Shown: positions 1 to 9,208, numbered from the stretch's first letter. The stretch: DNA of 64,000 nt from Pedobacter lusitanus (GCF_040026395.1 NZ_CP157278.1:5890001-5954000), one strand, 5' to 3'. The notes: generated from the letters alone by a model not told the origin. Translations and numbers: made by a program.

Positions 1-1
1 C

Positions 2-1264
2 AGGCTCGAAGCAGAGTTTAACTGGACAAACAGTGATTATGCAAATATTACTTCTGCTTTTCAGTTGGTCTATGCAGTTTCGATGCTTTTTGCTGGTCGG
101 ATAGTGGACCGGTTAGGGACAAAATGGGGTTATGCGGTAGCTTTAATCATCTGGTGTCTGGGAGCGATCCTGCATGCTAAAGCTATTTTTTTAGGAGAGG
201 GACTTTCGGCTATGCTGGCGGTATTTGGAATTACAGGTATTTCCGTTTCGGTATTGGGATTTATTTGTGCCAGAGCTGTACTGGGTTTTGGGGAATCTGG
301 AAATTTTCCGGCTGCAATTAAAGCTACAGCCGAATATTTTCCTAAAAAAGAACGATCACTGGCAACAGGGGTTTTTAATTCAGGGGCTAATGTTGGGGCA
401 ATTCTGGCTCCGTTAACGGTTCCCTGGATCGCTGAAAAATGGGGATGGGAGTCTGCATTTATGATTATTGGTGCAGTGGGCTTTATCTGGTTGTTTTTCT
501 GGTTTATATTTTATGAGAAGCCTGAAAAACAGCAGCGTTTAAGTCAAACTGAACTGGAATATATTCAGTTTGAGCCTGATGAAGCATCGGCTGTGCCAGT
601 TCATGATGTTTTACCGGAAAAAGTATCCTGGTTTAAGCTTTTGGGCTATAAACAGACCTGGGCATTTACCTTTGGAAAATTTATGACCGATGGTGTCTGG
701 TGGTTTTTCCTGTTCTGGCTGCCTTCTTATCTTAAAGTGCAGTATGGTATGGATAATACGGATATTATGGTGCCATTGGCGGTGTTGTATAGCATGACCA
801 TGATTGGTAGCATAGGCGGAGGCTGGTTCCCTATGTACTTTATGAAAAAGGGTTATACTCCTTATGACGGAAGAATGAAGGCGATGTTGATTATCGCACT
901 TTTCCCGCTTGTGGTATTGCTTGCGCAGCCACTGGGGCATATCAGCGTTTGGGTTCCGGTGATTTTAATCGGAATTGGCGCATCGGCTCATCAGGCCTGG
1001 TCAGCAAATATATTTACCACTGTTTCTGACATGTTTCCGAAAAAATGTATTGGTTCTGTAATTGGTATCGGAAGTATGGCTGGTGGTTTAGGGGGCGTAT
1101 TTATGTCTAAACTAGGTGGTGGGCTGTTCGATTATTATAAATCACTGGGCCATATTCAGACGGGTTATACCATCATGTTTACAATTTGCGCGGTAACTTA
1201 TGTGGTTGCCTGGATGGTTATGAAGTCATTGGTGCCAAGGTATAGTGTGATTAAAGATTTATAA
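2..1264 (+). CDS. MFS transporter, hexuronate (ExuT-like) family, 5' partial
   Basis: The frame is open from base 2, so the start lies outside the window; a TTG at 65 is only an internal codon. About 420 residues are visible with the alternating hydrophobic segments of a 12-helix major facilitator carrier. The early segment with GRIVDRLGTKWGY is the MFS loop 2-3 signature, and the later RAVLGFGESGNFPAAIKATAEYFPK type segment is characteristic of the anion:cation symporter family that includes ExuT and phthalate permeases. Such carriers import hexuronates with protons or sodium. The next gene makes D-glucuronate from myo-inositol, so glucuronate or a related uronate is the inferred substrate. 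Family call is firm; substrate is inference. Confidence 0.85.
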   Translation, partial: RLEAEFNWTNSDYANITSAFQLVYAVSMLFAGRIVDRLGTKWGYAVALIIWCLGAILHAKAIFLGEGLSAMLAVFGITGISVSVLGFICARAVLGFGESGNFPAAIKATAEYFPKKERSLATGVFNSGANVGAILAPLTVPWIAEKWGWESAFMIIGAVGFIWLFFWFIFYEKPEKQQRLSQTELEYIQFEPDEASAVPVHDVLPEKVSWFKLLGYKQTWAFTFGKFMTDGVWWFFLFWLPSYLKVQYGMDNTDIMVPLAVLYSMTMIGSIGGGWFPMYFMKKGYTPYDGRMKAMLIIALFPLVVLLAQPLGHISVWVPVILIGIGASAHQAWSANIFTTVSDMFPKKCIGSVIGIGSMAGGLGGVFMSKLGGGLFDYYKSLGHIQTGYTIMFTICAVTYVVAWMVMKSLVPRYSVIKDL

Positions 1265-1380
1265 TTTTTGTAGATAATTTGCTGATTTTTAATTAAATTA
1301 GAATGAAAGAGATGGTTGTAATTAATTAGTAATCAGCTTGGTTGTCCGTAACGTTTGTTTTCATATTTATTTAGAAAAAA

Positions 1381-2262
1381 ATGAAAGAAGTAATCAGATC
1401 AGATCAGCAAAATCCGTTAAGTTCGCTTGACCAGTGGGAAGACGATTTATTAGCGCGTTATCCGGACCCGAAAACAATTAATCAGGAAAAAGACACGGAA
1501 GAATTCCGAAATTATGAATCTTCTGAAAAAGCATCTGTAAAGGAATTTTACAGATTGCAGCATATCAATCAGACTTTTGATTTTGTCAGCAGGAAAAGGG
1601 CTGATTATCTGAAGTTTGATCAAATGGAAATGTCTGTATGGGAAGCTTTCGATTTTCTGAATAAGCTGGTGGATGATTCAGATCCTGATACTGACCTTGA
1701 TCAGTTTCAGCATTTGCTGCAAACCAGTGAAGCAATCCGGCTTCAGGGACATCCTGACTGGATGGTTCTGGTTGGTCTTTTCCATGATATGGGCAAAGTA
1801 TTATGTCTGTTTGGTGAGCCGCAATGGGCTGTAGTTGGAGATAGTTATCCTGTAGGCTGCGCTTTTTCTGACCGGATAGTTTTTTCTGAATTTTTTGCTA
1901 AAAATCCGGATGTGCATCATCCGTTATACAGTACAAAATATGGTATTTATGAACCTAATTGTGGTCTGGATAAAGTGATTATGACCTGGGGACATGATGA
2001 ATATGTTTATCATCTACTAAAAGATTATCTGCCAGAAGAGGGTTTATATATGCTTCGTTATCATTCATTTTATCCTCAGCATCGTGAAAATGCCTATGAT
2101 CATTTGATGAACAGTCATGATAAAGAGATGTTTAAATGGGTAAACCTGTTTAATCCGTTTGATCTGTATTCCAAAAGCCCTGTTCCTCCCAACTGGAAAG
2201 AGCTGAAGCCTTATTATGAAAATCTGGTGGCTAAATATCTGCCTGCTAAATTGCGGTTTTAG
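1381..2262 (+). CDS. myo-inositol oxygenase (MIOX)
   Basis: This 293-residue protein matches animal and plant MIOX along its whole length. The enzyme uses a diiron centre and O2 to cleave myo-inositol to D-glucuronate. All expected metal ligands are present: His111 (FQHLLQTSE), His135 and Asp136 (LFHDMGK), His205 (WGHDEY), His228 (RYHSFYP) and Asp261 (NPFDLYSK). The conserved block [18 protein letters not shown] follows the HD motif. There is no signal peptide, so it is cytoplasmic. It lies 116 bp after a uronate-type carrier and 104 bp before a sodium/solute symporter, which fits an inositol-uptake and oxidation unit. MIOX is uncommon in bacteria. Confidence 0.95.
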   Translation: MKEVIRSDQQNPLSSLDQWEDDLLARYPDPKTINQEKDTEEFRNYESSEKASVKEFYRLQHINQTFDFVSRKRADYLKFDQMEMSVWEAFDFLNKLVDDSDPDTDLDQFQHLLQTSEAIRLQGHPDWMVLVGLFHDMGKVLCLFGEPQWAVVGDSYPVGCAFSDRIVFSEFFAKNPDVHHPLYSTKYGIYEPNCGLDKVIMTWGHDEYVYHLLKDYLPEEGLYMLRYHSFYPQHRENAYDHLMNSHDKEMFKWVNLFNPFDLYSKSPVPPNWKELKPYYENLVAKYLPAKLRF

Positions 2263-2366
2263 ACAATTACTGCAGCAAATTTATTTTAGATTTATTACAT
2301 TTATCGATGACGGTCTTGTTTGTAAATGTAATGAATCTGATCGCCTTCAACCCTTAACTATCAGAT

Positions 2367-4046
2367 ATGAACCCGAAACTCTCCATAGGGGGTATAAGCG
2401 TCTTTATAATTTATTTTATCATAGTTGCTTTATATGGATACTACGTTTACAGAAAGAAAAGTAAAGTTAATGACTCCAAAAGTTTCTTTTTAGCTGAAGG
2501 ATCACTGACCTGGTGGGCCATAGGTGCCTCAATTATAGCTTCTAATATTTCGGCAGAACAATTTATTGGTATGAGCGGCGATGGCTTTTTTGCCGGGATC
2601 GCTGTATCGGTATATGAATGGCTGGGCGCAGCAGTACTGATTATTGTCGCTGTGTTTTTTATGCCCGTATATATTAAAAATAAGATATATACCATGCCTC
2701 AGTTTCTGAAAAACAGATATAATGGGAGTGTCGCGCTTATTATGAGTATATTCTGGATTTTTCTCTATGTTTTTATCAATTTAACGTCCATTTTATATCT
2801 GGGTGCGTTAGCGATTAATGGATTAATTGGTGGTGATTATTTTCATGTGGTTATGGTCTGTCTGGCTGTATTTGCAATTATAATTACACTTGGAGGAATG
2901 CGGGTAATCGGTTATACAGATGTGATTCAGGTAGGCGTTTTAATCATCGGCGGGCTTGCCACAACTTATATGGCACTAACTATTGTCGGAGAAAGATTTG
3001 GTGTAGGAAGTGAAGCTATCGCCGGTTTTAAAGTATTACTTAAAGAGGCACCGGAACACTTTCATCTGATGCTGGCAAAACCAAAAGCAGGGGCAGCGCA
3101 GGCTGATATCAATAAATATCTTATTCTGCCAGCAGTAGGTATGTATGCTGCCGGTCAGTGGATCAGTAACCTGAACTACTGGGGCTGTAATCAGTATATC
3201 ACACAGCGTGCCTTAGGTGCAGATCTGCAAACCGCGCGTACAGGAATTCTATTTGCCAGTTTGCTTAAAATATTAATGCCGGTAATTGTCATGCTGCCCG
3301 GAATTATAGCTTATGTGTTGTATAAAGGCGGACATTTGCAGTTAACAGGAGGAAAAGACAGTGCTTATTCTGCAATTCTTGGTCTTTTACCACCAGAACT
3401 AAAAGGTTTAGCTGCTGCGGCTTTAACAGCAGCTATAGTAGCCTCACTGGCGGGTAAATGTAATAGTATCTCTACCATTTTTACCCTGGATATCTATAAA
3501 AAACATATCAATCAGTTATCAGATGAAAAACGGATGGTCTGGATAGGGCGTATAGCTATTGTGATTTCAATGGTGGTTGCCGTACTCTTTACCTGGAATG
3601 ACCTGTTGGGTATAGGCAGATCGGGGGGCTATACCTTTGTTCAGAAATATACCAGCTATATCAGCCCGGGCGTTTTTGCGACTTTCATTTTAGGAATGTT
3701 CTGGAAACGAACCAATAGTCTGGCTGCTTTTACAGGGATTATTTTTGGTTTTGTAATCTCAGTTTTCTTTAATGAATTTGCTGTCAGGGTATTTGGCCCG
3801 GAAACGCTTTTATATACCGCTTTTCCAAATATGGACGGTATTTATGAGATTCCGTTTTTCATCTGTCTGAGCTGGTCATTTATCATTACGGTATTAGTTA
3901 TGGCAGGAACAAGTTTAGCCGGGCCTAAAATCAATCCGAAAGCTTTTGAACTGGACACAGATATGTTTAAACTGAAGCCGTCTTCAATTATATTGATTGT
4001 GTCTATTCTGATGCTGTTAATTGCTATTTATGCCCGGTTCTGGTAA
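2367..4046 (+). CDS. Sodium:solute symporter (SSS/SLC5 family), probably for myo-inositol
   Basis: A 559-residue polytopic membrane protein with the SGLT-type signature at residues 59-74 (SNISAEQFIGMSGDGF) and about 14 predicted membrane helices. This family couples sodium entry to uptake of sugars, inositols and related solutes across the inner membrane. Placement directly after myo-inositol oxygenase makes myo-inositol the best guess, though a sugar or uronate is possible. Its stop codon directly abuts the stop of the convergent DinB-like gene, with no intervening base and no visible terminator hairpin. Confidence 0.88.
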   Translation: MNPKLSIGGISVFIIYFIIVALYGYYVYRKKSKVNDSKSFFLAEGSLTWWAIGASIIASNISAEQFIGMSGDGFFAGIAVSVYEWLGAAVLIIVAVFFMPVYIKNKIYTMPQFLKNRYNGSVALIMSIFWIFLYVFINLTSILYLGALAINGLIGGDYFHVVMVCLAVFAIIITLGGMRVIGYTDVIQVGVLIIGGLATTYMALTIVGERFGVGSEAIAGFKVLLKEAPEHFHLMLAKPKAGAAQADINKYLILPAVGMYAAGQWISNLNYWGCNQYITQRALGADLQTARTGILFASLLKILMPVIVMLPGIIAYVLYKGGHLQLTGGKDSAYSAILGLLPPELKGLAAAALTAAIVASLAGKCNSISTIFTLDIYKKHINQLSDEKRMVWIGRIAIVISMVVAVLFTWNDLLGIGRSGGYTFVQKYTSYISPGVFATFILGMFWKRTNSLAAFTGIIFGFVISVFFNEFAVRVFGPETLLYTAFPNMDGIYEIPFFICLSWSFIITVLVMAGTSLAGPKINPKAFELDTDMFKLKPSSIILIVSILMLLIAIYARFW

Positions 4047-4538
4047 TTAATCATATTTCATTGCCGGATAGTTCAGCAGTCTTCTCCATAAAGCAATCTG
4101 TCCGATACAGCTGGCCTCGCGGTAGGTGGTGAAGGTAATCAGCTCGTAAATAGAAAAGGTATGGCCTGGCATCATTTCAAAGGCTGTATCAAGTTTTTCA
4201 TCAGTGATCTGGAGTAGCAGATCTTTTAAGATTGCACTGATTTTTATCCAGTCCTGCTTAAAGGATTCCAGTGATGGATAACTGACGTCATCCTGGATAC
4301 CTTTATGGTCTTTGAAGAGCTCATGTGCAGCTTGTTGCTGTTTGTTGCCCAGAATGGCCGCCATTTCGTATCTTCCTTCTACCAGACTGCCGGTAATCCA
4401 GGCGATGTGATTTGCCCTGGTGTCTAATCTGCTATGTGCGTCTTTTTCTGAAATGTCTTCAAGAGCTCTGGCGAAAAATGTGGTATGCATATCATATAAT
4501 ACTATGATTGAATACATTTTGTTGCTAACTGGATTCAT
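4047..4538 (-). CDS. DinB-like four-helix protein with altered metal site
   Basis: A 163-residue cytoplasmic protein with the layout of the DinB/YfiT metalloenzyme superfamily: a first helix, the NHIAWITGSL segment with His44, and a C-terminal helix ending GQIALWRRLLNYP. Active members usually carry two further histidines just before the GQ motif in that last helix; here the segment reads YREASCIGQ, so those ligands are missing. It may therefore be a non-metal structural relative. A second possible start is Met8. Function unknown; some family members act in damage or thiol-related chemistry. It is tail-to-tail with the symporter gene. Confidence 0.7.
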   Translation of the reverse strand: MNPVSNKMYSIIVLYDMHTTFFARALEDISEKDAHSRLDTRANHIAWITGSLVEGRYEMAAILGNKQQQAAHELFKDHKGIQDDVSYPSLESFKQDWIKISAILKDLLLQITDEKLDTAFEMMPGHTFSIYELITFTTYREASCIGQIALWRRLLNYPAMKYD

Positions 4539-4697
4539 CTTGTTTAAGATTTTAGAGGTTTGAATTTAATTTTGTTAGTTAAATTTATGGTCTTTTGTTT
4601 AAAGAATGCGGGGGTAAATAAGGCAATTTAAGGGGGTGATTAAGACAGCTCATGTTATAATGCTATATTAGTACATGCTATATAATCCGATTCTGAT

Positions 4698-6080
4698 ATG
4701 AAATATAAAATCCGCGCTGTCAGTTATACTCTTATTTGTTTTTCTCTTTTCTTTTCGCTGCAGATTTATGCACAGGGACAGCAGCGGCCCAATATTATTT
4801 TTGTACTGGCTGATGATATGGGGTATTCCGACCTGAGTTGTTATGGTAACCCGGTGATCATGACTCCTTTTCTTGATAAAATGGCTCAAAAAGGGGTAAA
4901 GGCTACAAATTATGTGGTTACCAGTCCGTCTTGTACACCTTCCAGAGCTTCTTTGCTTACAGGAAGATATGCGACGAGGATGGATTTACCTGTAGTAATT
5001 GGCCCGGGATCATCTCAGGGATTGCACGATCAGGAGGTTACGATTGCAGAAATGCTGAAAAAGGTTGGGTATAATACGGCAATGATCGGCAAATGGCATC
5101 TTGGCGATCATGAGCTCTATAATCATCCTAATGCTCAGGGGTTTGATTCTTATTATGGGATGTTGTACAGTCATGATTATCATGCGCCTTATGTAAAAAC
5201 GGATACTACCTTGAAAATATTCAGAAACCGTAAAGCAGAGGTAGTCAGGCCAGCGGATTCATCTCTTACAGAATTGTATAAGAATGAAGCTGTAAAATAT
5301 ATCAGTAAACAGAAAAAAGATAAGCCGTTTTTCTTATATCTGGCTCATAATATGCCGCATTTACCTGTAGCATTTGGTTCTCCTGCTAAGCATAAAGGTC
5401 TTTCTGAAGGAGGGCCGCTTGGTGATGTGGTTACTGAGCTGGATGCAAGTCTTGCTGAGGTCTGGGCCGAAGTAGAGAAACAGGGGCTGGCCGATAATAC
5501 CATTTTTATGTTTTCCAGTGATAACGGGCCGTGGATAGACTTCCCGGACCGGATGTCTGCTGATGGGGCTACCAAACGCTGGCATGCAGGAACTGCTGGT
5601 GTTTTTCGCGGCAGTAAGGGGCAGAGTTATGAAGGGGGGATTCGTGAACCTTTTATTGTCTACTGGAAAAATCATACTCCTGTAGGGGCAACGGTTACCA
5701 GTATGATGAGTAACGTTGATGTGCTACCTACTTTAGCCAAATGGTCCGGTGCGCCTTTGCCGGCTGGCCGTACGCTCGACGGACAGGTTATTGCGGATGT
5801 TTTATTGCAAAAGGGAGCTAAACATCCTGCCCATCGGGAAATTTACATCGTTAACAGTGGAATCTGTGAAGCTGTAAGAAAAGATAGCTGGAAATACAGG
5901 GAAGTTAAAGGAGGGAAATCCACCAATGGGATATCAGAGAAAACAGTAGAAGATAGAATCGAATTATTCAATCTTTCCTATGATCCGGGCGAGAGAAGTA
6001 ATGTCATTGAAGAAAACCCTGAAATAGCGAGGGAAATGAAAATTCTGTTTGATAAATATCCTGGTCATACAGAGAATTAG
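4698..6080 (+). CDS. Secreted sulfatase, Cys-type
   Basis: A 460-residue protein with an N-terminal signal peptide (hydrophobic residues 9-24, cut near AQG) followed by an alkaline-phosphatase-superfamily sulfatase domain. The metal-binding start VLADDMGY includes Asp39 and Asp40, and the sulfatase signature is CTPSR at residues 79-83 followed by ASLLTGR. Cys79 would be oxidised to formylglycine. GKWHLG follows the signature as expected. Such enzymes remove sulfate esters from glycans or small aryl substrates in the periplasm. The C-terminus gives no substrate clue. No carbohydrate-active enzyme or SusCD pair is adjacent, and no maturase is in the window. Confidence 0.92.
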   Translation: MKYKIRAVSYTLICFSLFFSLQIYAQGQQRPNIIFVLADDMGYSDLSCYGNPVIMTPFLDKMAQKGVKATNYVVTSPSCTPSRASLLTGRYATRMDLPVVIGPGSSQGLHDQEVTIAEMLKKVGYNTAMIGKWHLGDHELYNHPNAQGFDSYYGMLYSHDYHAPYVKTDTTLKIFRNRKAEVVRPADSSLTELYKNEAVKYISKQKKDKPFFLYLAHNMPHLPVAFGSPAKHKGLSEGGPLGDVVTELDASLAEVWAEVEKQGLADNTIFMFSSDNGPWIDFPDRMSADGATKRWHAGTAGVFRGSKGQSYEGGIREPFIVYWKNHTPVGATVTSMMSNVDVLPTLAKWSGAPLPAGRTLDGQVIADVLLQKGAKHPAHREIYIVNSGICEAVRKDSWKYREVKGGKSTNGISEKTVEDRIELFNLSYDPGERSNVIEENPEIAREMKILFDKYPGHTEN

Positions 6081-6168
6081 GGGACAGGGGAATCAACCTA
6101 TCTCCTAATTATAGTCTGATGGAGATAGGTTAATAAGAGCAGCTCTTATCTGATAACTATTTCACCTG

Positions 6169-6615
6169 TTATTTTATAGTTATTTCCCGGCTCAGCATTT
6201 TTGCCTCTTCTTTTTTTGCTACGTCGATTTTCAATACGCCATCTGTATATGCTGCTTCGATATTTCCGTCATCAGCAGATTCCGGTAGTGAGAAAGAACG
6301 TACAAATGAACTATAGCTGTATTCCCTGCGGTTATACTTTTTATTGTCCTCTGTTTGCTCTGTTTTTTTCTCGACTGATATGTTCAGCATATTCCCTTCC
6401 TGACTGATCTTGAAGTCTTCTTTTTTCAGACCAGGGGCAGCCAGTTCTATATGATAATGGTCATCTGTTTCACAGATATTCACTGCTGGTACTCTTGAAG
6501 TCATCCGGTCTGAAATAAATGAATCATTAAAGAATGATTCGAAGATGGTATTAAACCCCGGGTTTAATACGTCTTTGTCTCTTTTTTCATTGAATTTTAT
6601 TAAGGTCATATTCAT
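6169..6615 (-). CDS. Small heat-shock protein, Hsp20/alpha-crystallin family
   Basis: A 148-residue cytoplasmic chaperone. Residues about 1-35 form a variable N-terminal arm, followed by an alpha-crystallin domain with AAPGLKKEDFKIS and, near the end, the AxxxGVL-type motif (AAYTDGVLKID) and a C-terminal extension ending REITIK. Such proteins hold unfolding clients during heat or oxidative stress without ATP. Its start overlaps the stop of the upstream small gene by 4 bases, so the two are probably translationally coupled. It is the last gene of a minus-strand run of stress-type genes. Confidence 0.93.
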   Translation of the reverse strand: MNMTLIKFNEKRDKDVLNPGFNTIFESFFNDSFISDRMTSRVPAVNICETDDHYHIELAAPGLKKEDFKISQEGNMLNISVEKKTEQTEDNKKYNRREYSYSSFVRSFSLPESADDGNIEAAYTDGVLKIDVAKKEEAKMLSREITIK

Positions 6616-6800
6616 TCCTCCTTTTTATTATTTGATAACTTATTATTTGTTCGTTTCCGCAATTTTTCTTCTGCCTGTTTTACTTCATCTTTTTCGGCAA
6701 GTGGCAGATCTGTTGCTGGTCTTTCCGGTCTTGTGCGTCCTGCTTTTGCAAGAGCTTTGTCAGTGTCACTTTCTTTTATGTTTTTTCTTTTCTTTTCCAT
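6612..6800 (-). CDS. Small highly charged protein, unknown function
   Basis: A 62-residue protein (from the ATG at 6800) made almost entirely of Lys, Arg, Glu, Asp and small residues, with no hydrophobic core; it is probably disordered or a coiled coil. A second ATG two codons upstream (6806) is possible. I do not recognise the family. Support for it being real comes from context: it sits between a DUF892 protein and Hsp20 on the same strand and overlaps the Hsp20 start by 4 bases. Confidence 0.55.
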   Translation of the reverse strand: MEKKRKNIKESDTDKALAKAGRTRPERPATDLPLAEKDEVKQAEEKLRKRTNNKLSNNKKEE

Positions 6801-6827
6801 GATCATCACGATTAATTATGAACATAA

Positions 6828-7406
6828 TTAAGGAGCCATGACTATAACAGCAATATTTGCGAGTTCTGTATCCGTCTGCCATTTTTCTTTAAGTGTGGCC
6901 AGTAATAACTCTTTGATGGAGAAGTGGCCCCATTGTTCTGCAAATGTGACCATAGTTTCATAGCTGGCCATTTCATATTGATTTATTTTTTGCATGGCCA
7001 TGATGATAGCAGCATCTCTGACCAATGGGTTCCTGTCGGTATGTTCAACCAGTAATTCGGCTTCAGCGATTAATCCGGCCATACCCTGGCATTTTTCCAG
7101 TTTGGGTTGCTGTTTTAGTTTTTCAAACATCTCTCTGAGTCTTTGCACATGAATTACAGTTTGAGTGAGATGCTTGTTAAGCATTGTTTTTAGCGAGCTA
7201 TTTTCAGCTGCTTTTTCCAGCTCCCTGAGTAATTTTAATAAATGTTCATCAGCCCACAGCATATCCTGCAATTCTTCAACAAAGAGCTGATGAAACTGGG
7301 TCGTTTTTTTTGTTTTATCTGATTGTTCCCGTGAGATGGAATGATCAGTATAGCTATCTGGTAATCCTGTTAGCGGATCAATACCGGGTGAGAATGCAGT
7401 AGTCAT
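6828..7406 (-). CDS. Ferritin-like DUF892 (YciE/YciF-type) protein
   Basis: A 192-residue, mainly helical protein. Residues about 37-190 match the DUF892 ferritin-like family: FHQLFVEELQDMLWADEHLL at the first helix, ETMVTFAEQWG, and a C-terminal LKEKWQTDTELANIA helix. Family members are induced by osmotic, oxidative or general stress and bind dimetal sites through Glu/His residues; here Glu and His lie at the expected places in helices 1 and 2. The first 36 residues are variable. It belongs to the same minus-strand set as Hsp20 and several small proteins, which fits a general stress regulon. Confidence 0.88.
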   Translation of the reverse strand: MTTAFSPGIDPLTGLPDSYTDHSISREQSDKTKKTTQFHQLFVEELQDMLWADEHLLKLLRELEKAAENSSLKTMLNKHLTQTVIHVQRLREMFEKLKQQPKLEKCQGMAGLIAEAELLVEHTDRNPLVRDAAIIMAMQKINQYEMASYETMVTFAEQWGHFSIKELLLATLKEKWQTDTELANIAVIVMAP

Positions 7407-7475
7407 AATGTTTAAATTAATTGCTCATTTGTTTGATAGATTGTTTTGTTGCGGGCTATATAAGGTTAGTAATCT

Positions 7476-7664
7476 CTAAGAAATAAAACTGTCAGGAGTT
7501 TTTTTCCTGGGAAGATGGTTTTTATGCAGCTCTTCTGATTTGGGTTTACCCCAGTTCCAATCTTCTCTAAAATCTTCGTCTGCGTGAAAATAGTATCCGC
7601 GTTTGCGATAAGAATAGGTTTTGATCGGGTCAAATTTGTCTTTTGCTTTGATTTTTGTTTTCAT
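7476..7664 (-). CDS. Small basic/aromatic protein, unknown function
   Basis: A 62-residue protein rich in Lys, Arg, Tyr, Trp and Asp, with a Tyr-rich middle (YSYRKRGYYFHADEDF) and a DWNWGKPKSEE segment. It has no signal peptide or membrane helix. I do not recognise a family. It is included because it lies in line with stress genes on the same strand with short gaps, and its composition is that of a soluble protein rather than a random reading frame. Confidence 0.5.
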   Translation of the reverse strand: MKTKIKAKDKFDPIKTYSYRKRGYYFHADEDFREDWNWGKPKSEELHKNHLPRKKTPDSFIS

Positions 7665-7794
7665 AATCTGATAAATTATGGTTTGATTTTTTGGCTATAA
7701 CAAGCTCTTTTATAAATGGTTTGTCATAAAAATAATTCAGTTGTTTCCCTAAATGGAATGAGCTGATTTAACCGTCTCCCGGAATTGGATTTGA

Positions 7795-7968
7795 TTATTC
7801 CCTGAAATTGAGAGCGAAAACAATTGTGCCCACAATAAATAAAATTGCGCCCATAATGATCGCGAAAATGCCGAATGTGTCCAGGAAATTTATTGCAGCA
7901 ACGTGGGCGAATAAGCCTGCAATCAAAATTAAAATCCCGGAAACAATAAAATTCCTTTTTCTTTTCAT
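7795..7968 (-). CDS. Small two-helix membrane protein (57 aa), unknown function
   Basis: Translation from the ATG at 7968 gives 57 residues starting MKRKRNFIVSG and ending VFALNFRE before a TAA. There are two hydrophobic stretches, about residues 7-25 and 33-54, separated by the short loop NFLDTF, with a basic N-terminus that predicts the N-end inside. I do not recognise the family, although small two-helix membrane proteins are common in stress regulons. Its position at the head of the minus-strand stress run supports it. It may be the first gene of that transcription unit. Confidence 0.6.
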   Translation of the reverse strand: MKRKRNFIVSGILILIAGLFAHVAAINFLDTFGIFAIIMGAILFIVGTIVFALNFRE

Positions 7969-8346
7969 GGTTTAAATTTATTGAGGGCTAAAACAATGAT
8001 CAAAGGAAATGGTTTAACGGCGATGCAATTTTATCTTACTTAGTTTTGATATGTTCAGTTTTTATAAAATGTTTATCGTAATTTTTCCTTATAAAGTATT
8101 TTTGTGTTTTTATTAAAAATATAATTACATAGATTGAATCTATTAAATGATAATGTTTGTTTTTTTATGAATAAATTAACTTTTTTATTAAAATTAATTA
8201 ATGTAAAACAAAAATATTTGTTTTACATTTACGTAACATGCTGTTGCATATTGAAATATATGAATTTTATCTGTGTTTTAATACTTGTTCACATTTGTTT
8301 ATAGTTTGCAATTAATCGTCTACTTATTAATTATAAATCAAAAAAA
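7969..8346. promoter_or_regulatory. AT-rich intergenic control region between the divergent stress run and the secreted array
   Basis: About 380 bases with no convincing gene, very AT-rich, separating divergent transcription units. It should hold promoters for both. I found no clean TAnnTTTG match on the plus strand in front of the array. It contains one perfect palindrome (listed separately). Confidence 0.55.
8200..8229. repeat. Perfect 13-bp inverted repeat upstream of the secreted array
   Basis: The arms AATGTAAAACAAA (8200-8212) and TTTGTTTTACATT (8217-8229) are exact reverse complements with a 4-base AATA centre. It lies 118 bases before the first array gene and has no T-tract typical of a terminator. 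It could be a protein-binding operator for either divergent unit. Symmetry is seen directly; function is inference. Confidence 0.5.
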
Positions 8347-8733
8347 ATGAAAACACTATCTATGTTTAGTTGCCTGATTGTTTCAGCGACTTTAGCCAAT
8401 GCCAAGCCGTTGAAATTTGGAAATCCGGTAAAAGAAAGAGTCAATGAGGTTGCGGTAGCACCGGTGAGATTAAGTAAAACAATGTCATTGGTTGTTGTGC
8501 GCAGTTCGTCTACTTCTCCACTGGGAGTTCCGGTATCCGGGGGATGGCTTAAAAATGAAAATACAGGAGAAATTGCAGGAGGAAGTGGATCGCGGATCGC
8601 AATAAATGCAAGTATAGGCGATGTCATCAGTGCGGAAGTTCCTTATTATGCAGATGGCAGAAAGTTAAAGGGGTATGTCGTGATTACAGAAGCATATTAC
8701 GAGCGTGGCAGTGGTAATCTCTGGGTTCGTTAA
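8347..8733 (+). CDS. Secreted paralogue 1 of a five-copy tandem family
   Basis: A 128-residue protein with a signal peptide (MKTLSMFSCLIVSATLANA, cleaved near ANA-KP). The mature part carries a family-wide stretch (NPVKERVNEV...PVRLSKTM) and then a beta-rich segment: VPVSGGWLKNENTGEI, a Gly/Ser turn, and INASIGDVI, ending YYERGSGNLWVR. The pattern pro-val-x-gly, N-x-TG, then VGD resembles the small beta-sandwich regulatory domain of carboxypeptidases that often precedes TonB-dependent receptors, but here it stands alone. I cannot name a function. It is closest to copy 3 by its C-terminal YYERGSGxLWVR. It is the first of the array and is preceded by the motif TCTACTTAT. Confidence 0.75.
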   Translation: MKTLSMFSCLIVSATLANAKPLKFGNPVKERVNEVAVAPVRLSKTMSLVVVRSSSTSPLGVPVSGGWLKNENTGEIAGGSGSRIAINASIGDVISAEVPYYADGRKLKGYVVITEAYYERGSGNLWVR

Positions 8734-8799
8734 TGCCTGTTATCTTTTTCTGGATTTATGCTGTTTACAATCATCTACTTATAAAAACAAATTAAAAAC

Positions 8800-9174
8800 A
8801 TGAAAACACTATCTATTTTGCTGCCGCTGGTTATTTCGGCGGCTTTAACAAATGCTAAACCGGTTGCAGTTGAAAATCCGGTAAAAGAAAAAGTAAATAA
8901 AGTTGTAGCTGTACAGAGAATCAGTAAACCAATGCCGTGGCAGTCAGTACGTTTAATCGGGCCTGTTATACTTCCGGTTGCTAATGTAACGCTTCACAAT
9001 GAAACTACTGGTCAGGTAGTTGTCACTGACGGATCAGGAAATGCAGTACTGGATACAGCTGTAGGGGATATCATTAATGCATTGGCTCCAAATGGTTATA
9101 AAAACAGATTGGAGGTTACTCAGCAAGCTTATGATCGGGGGCGCTCTAATATCTACGTTTATAACAGACCGTAA
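8800..9174 (+). CDS. Secreted paralogue 2 of the tandem family
   Basis: A 124-residue protein with a signal peptide (MKTLSILLPLVISAALTNA). The mature chain keeps the family blocks NPVKEKVNKV and ISKPMPW, then ILPVANVTLHNETTGQVVV, DGSGNAVL and AVGDII, and ends in a variable IYVYNRP. It is nearer to copy 4 than to copies 1 and 3, sharing the HNETTGQ/KNETTGQ core. The 20 or so bases before the start nearly repeat those of copy 4 (ATCATCTACTTATAAAAAC), so the duplication unit included the leader. No catalytic motif is visible. Confidence 0.75.
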   Translation: MKTLSILLPLVISAALTNAKPVAVENPVKEKVNKVVAVQRISKPMPWQSVRLIGPVILPVANVTLHNETTGQVVVTDGSGNAVLDTAVGDIINALAPNGYKNRLEVTQQAYDRGRSNIYVYNRP

Positions 9175-9208
9175 AACATAATACCTTATTTACCTATAAA
9201 TGAAAAAC

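Noticed and set aside
9200-9208. Start of secreted paralogue 3 at the upstream ATG
   Set aside because: The second ATG aligns with the start of all other copies.
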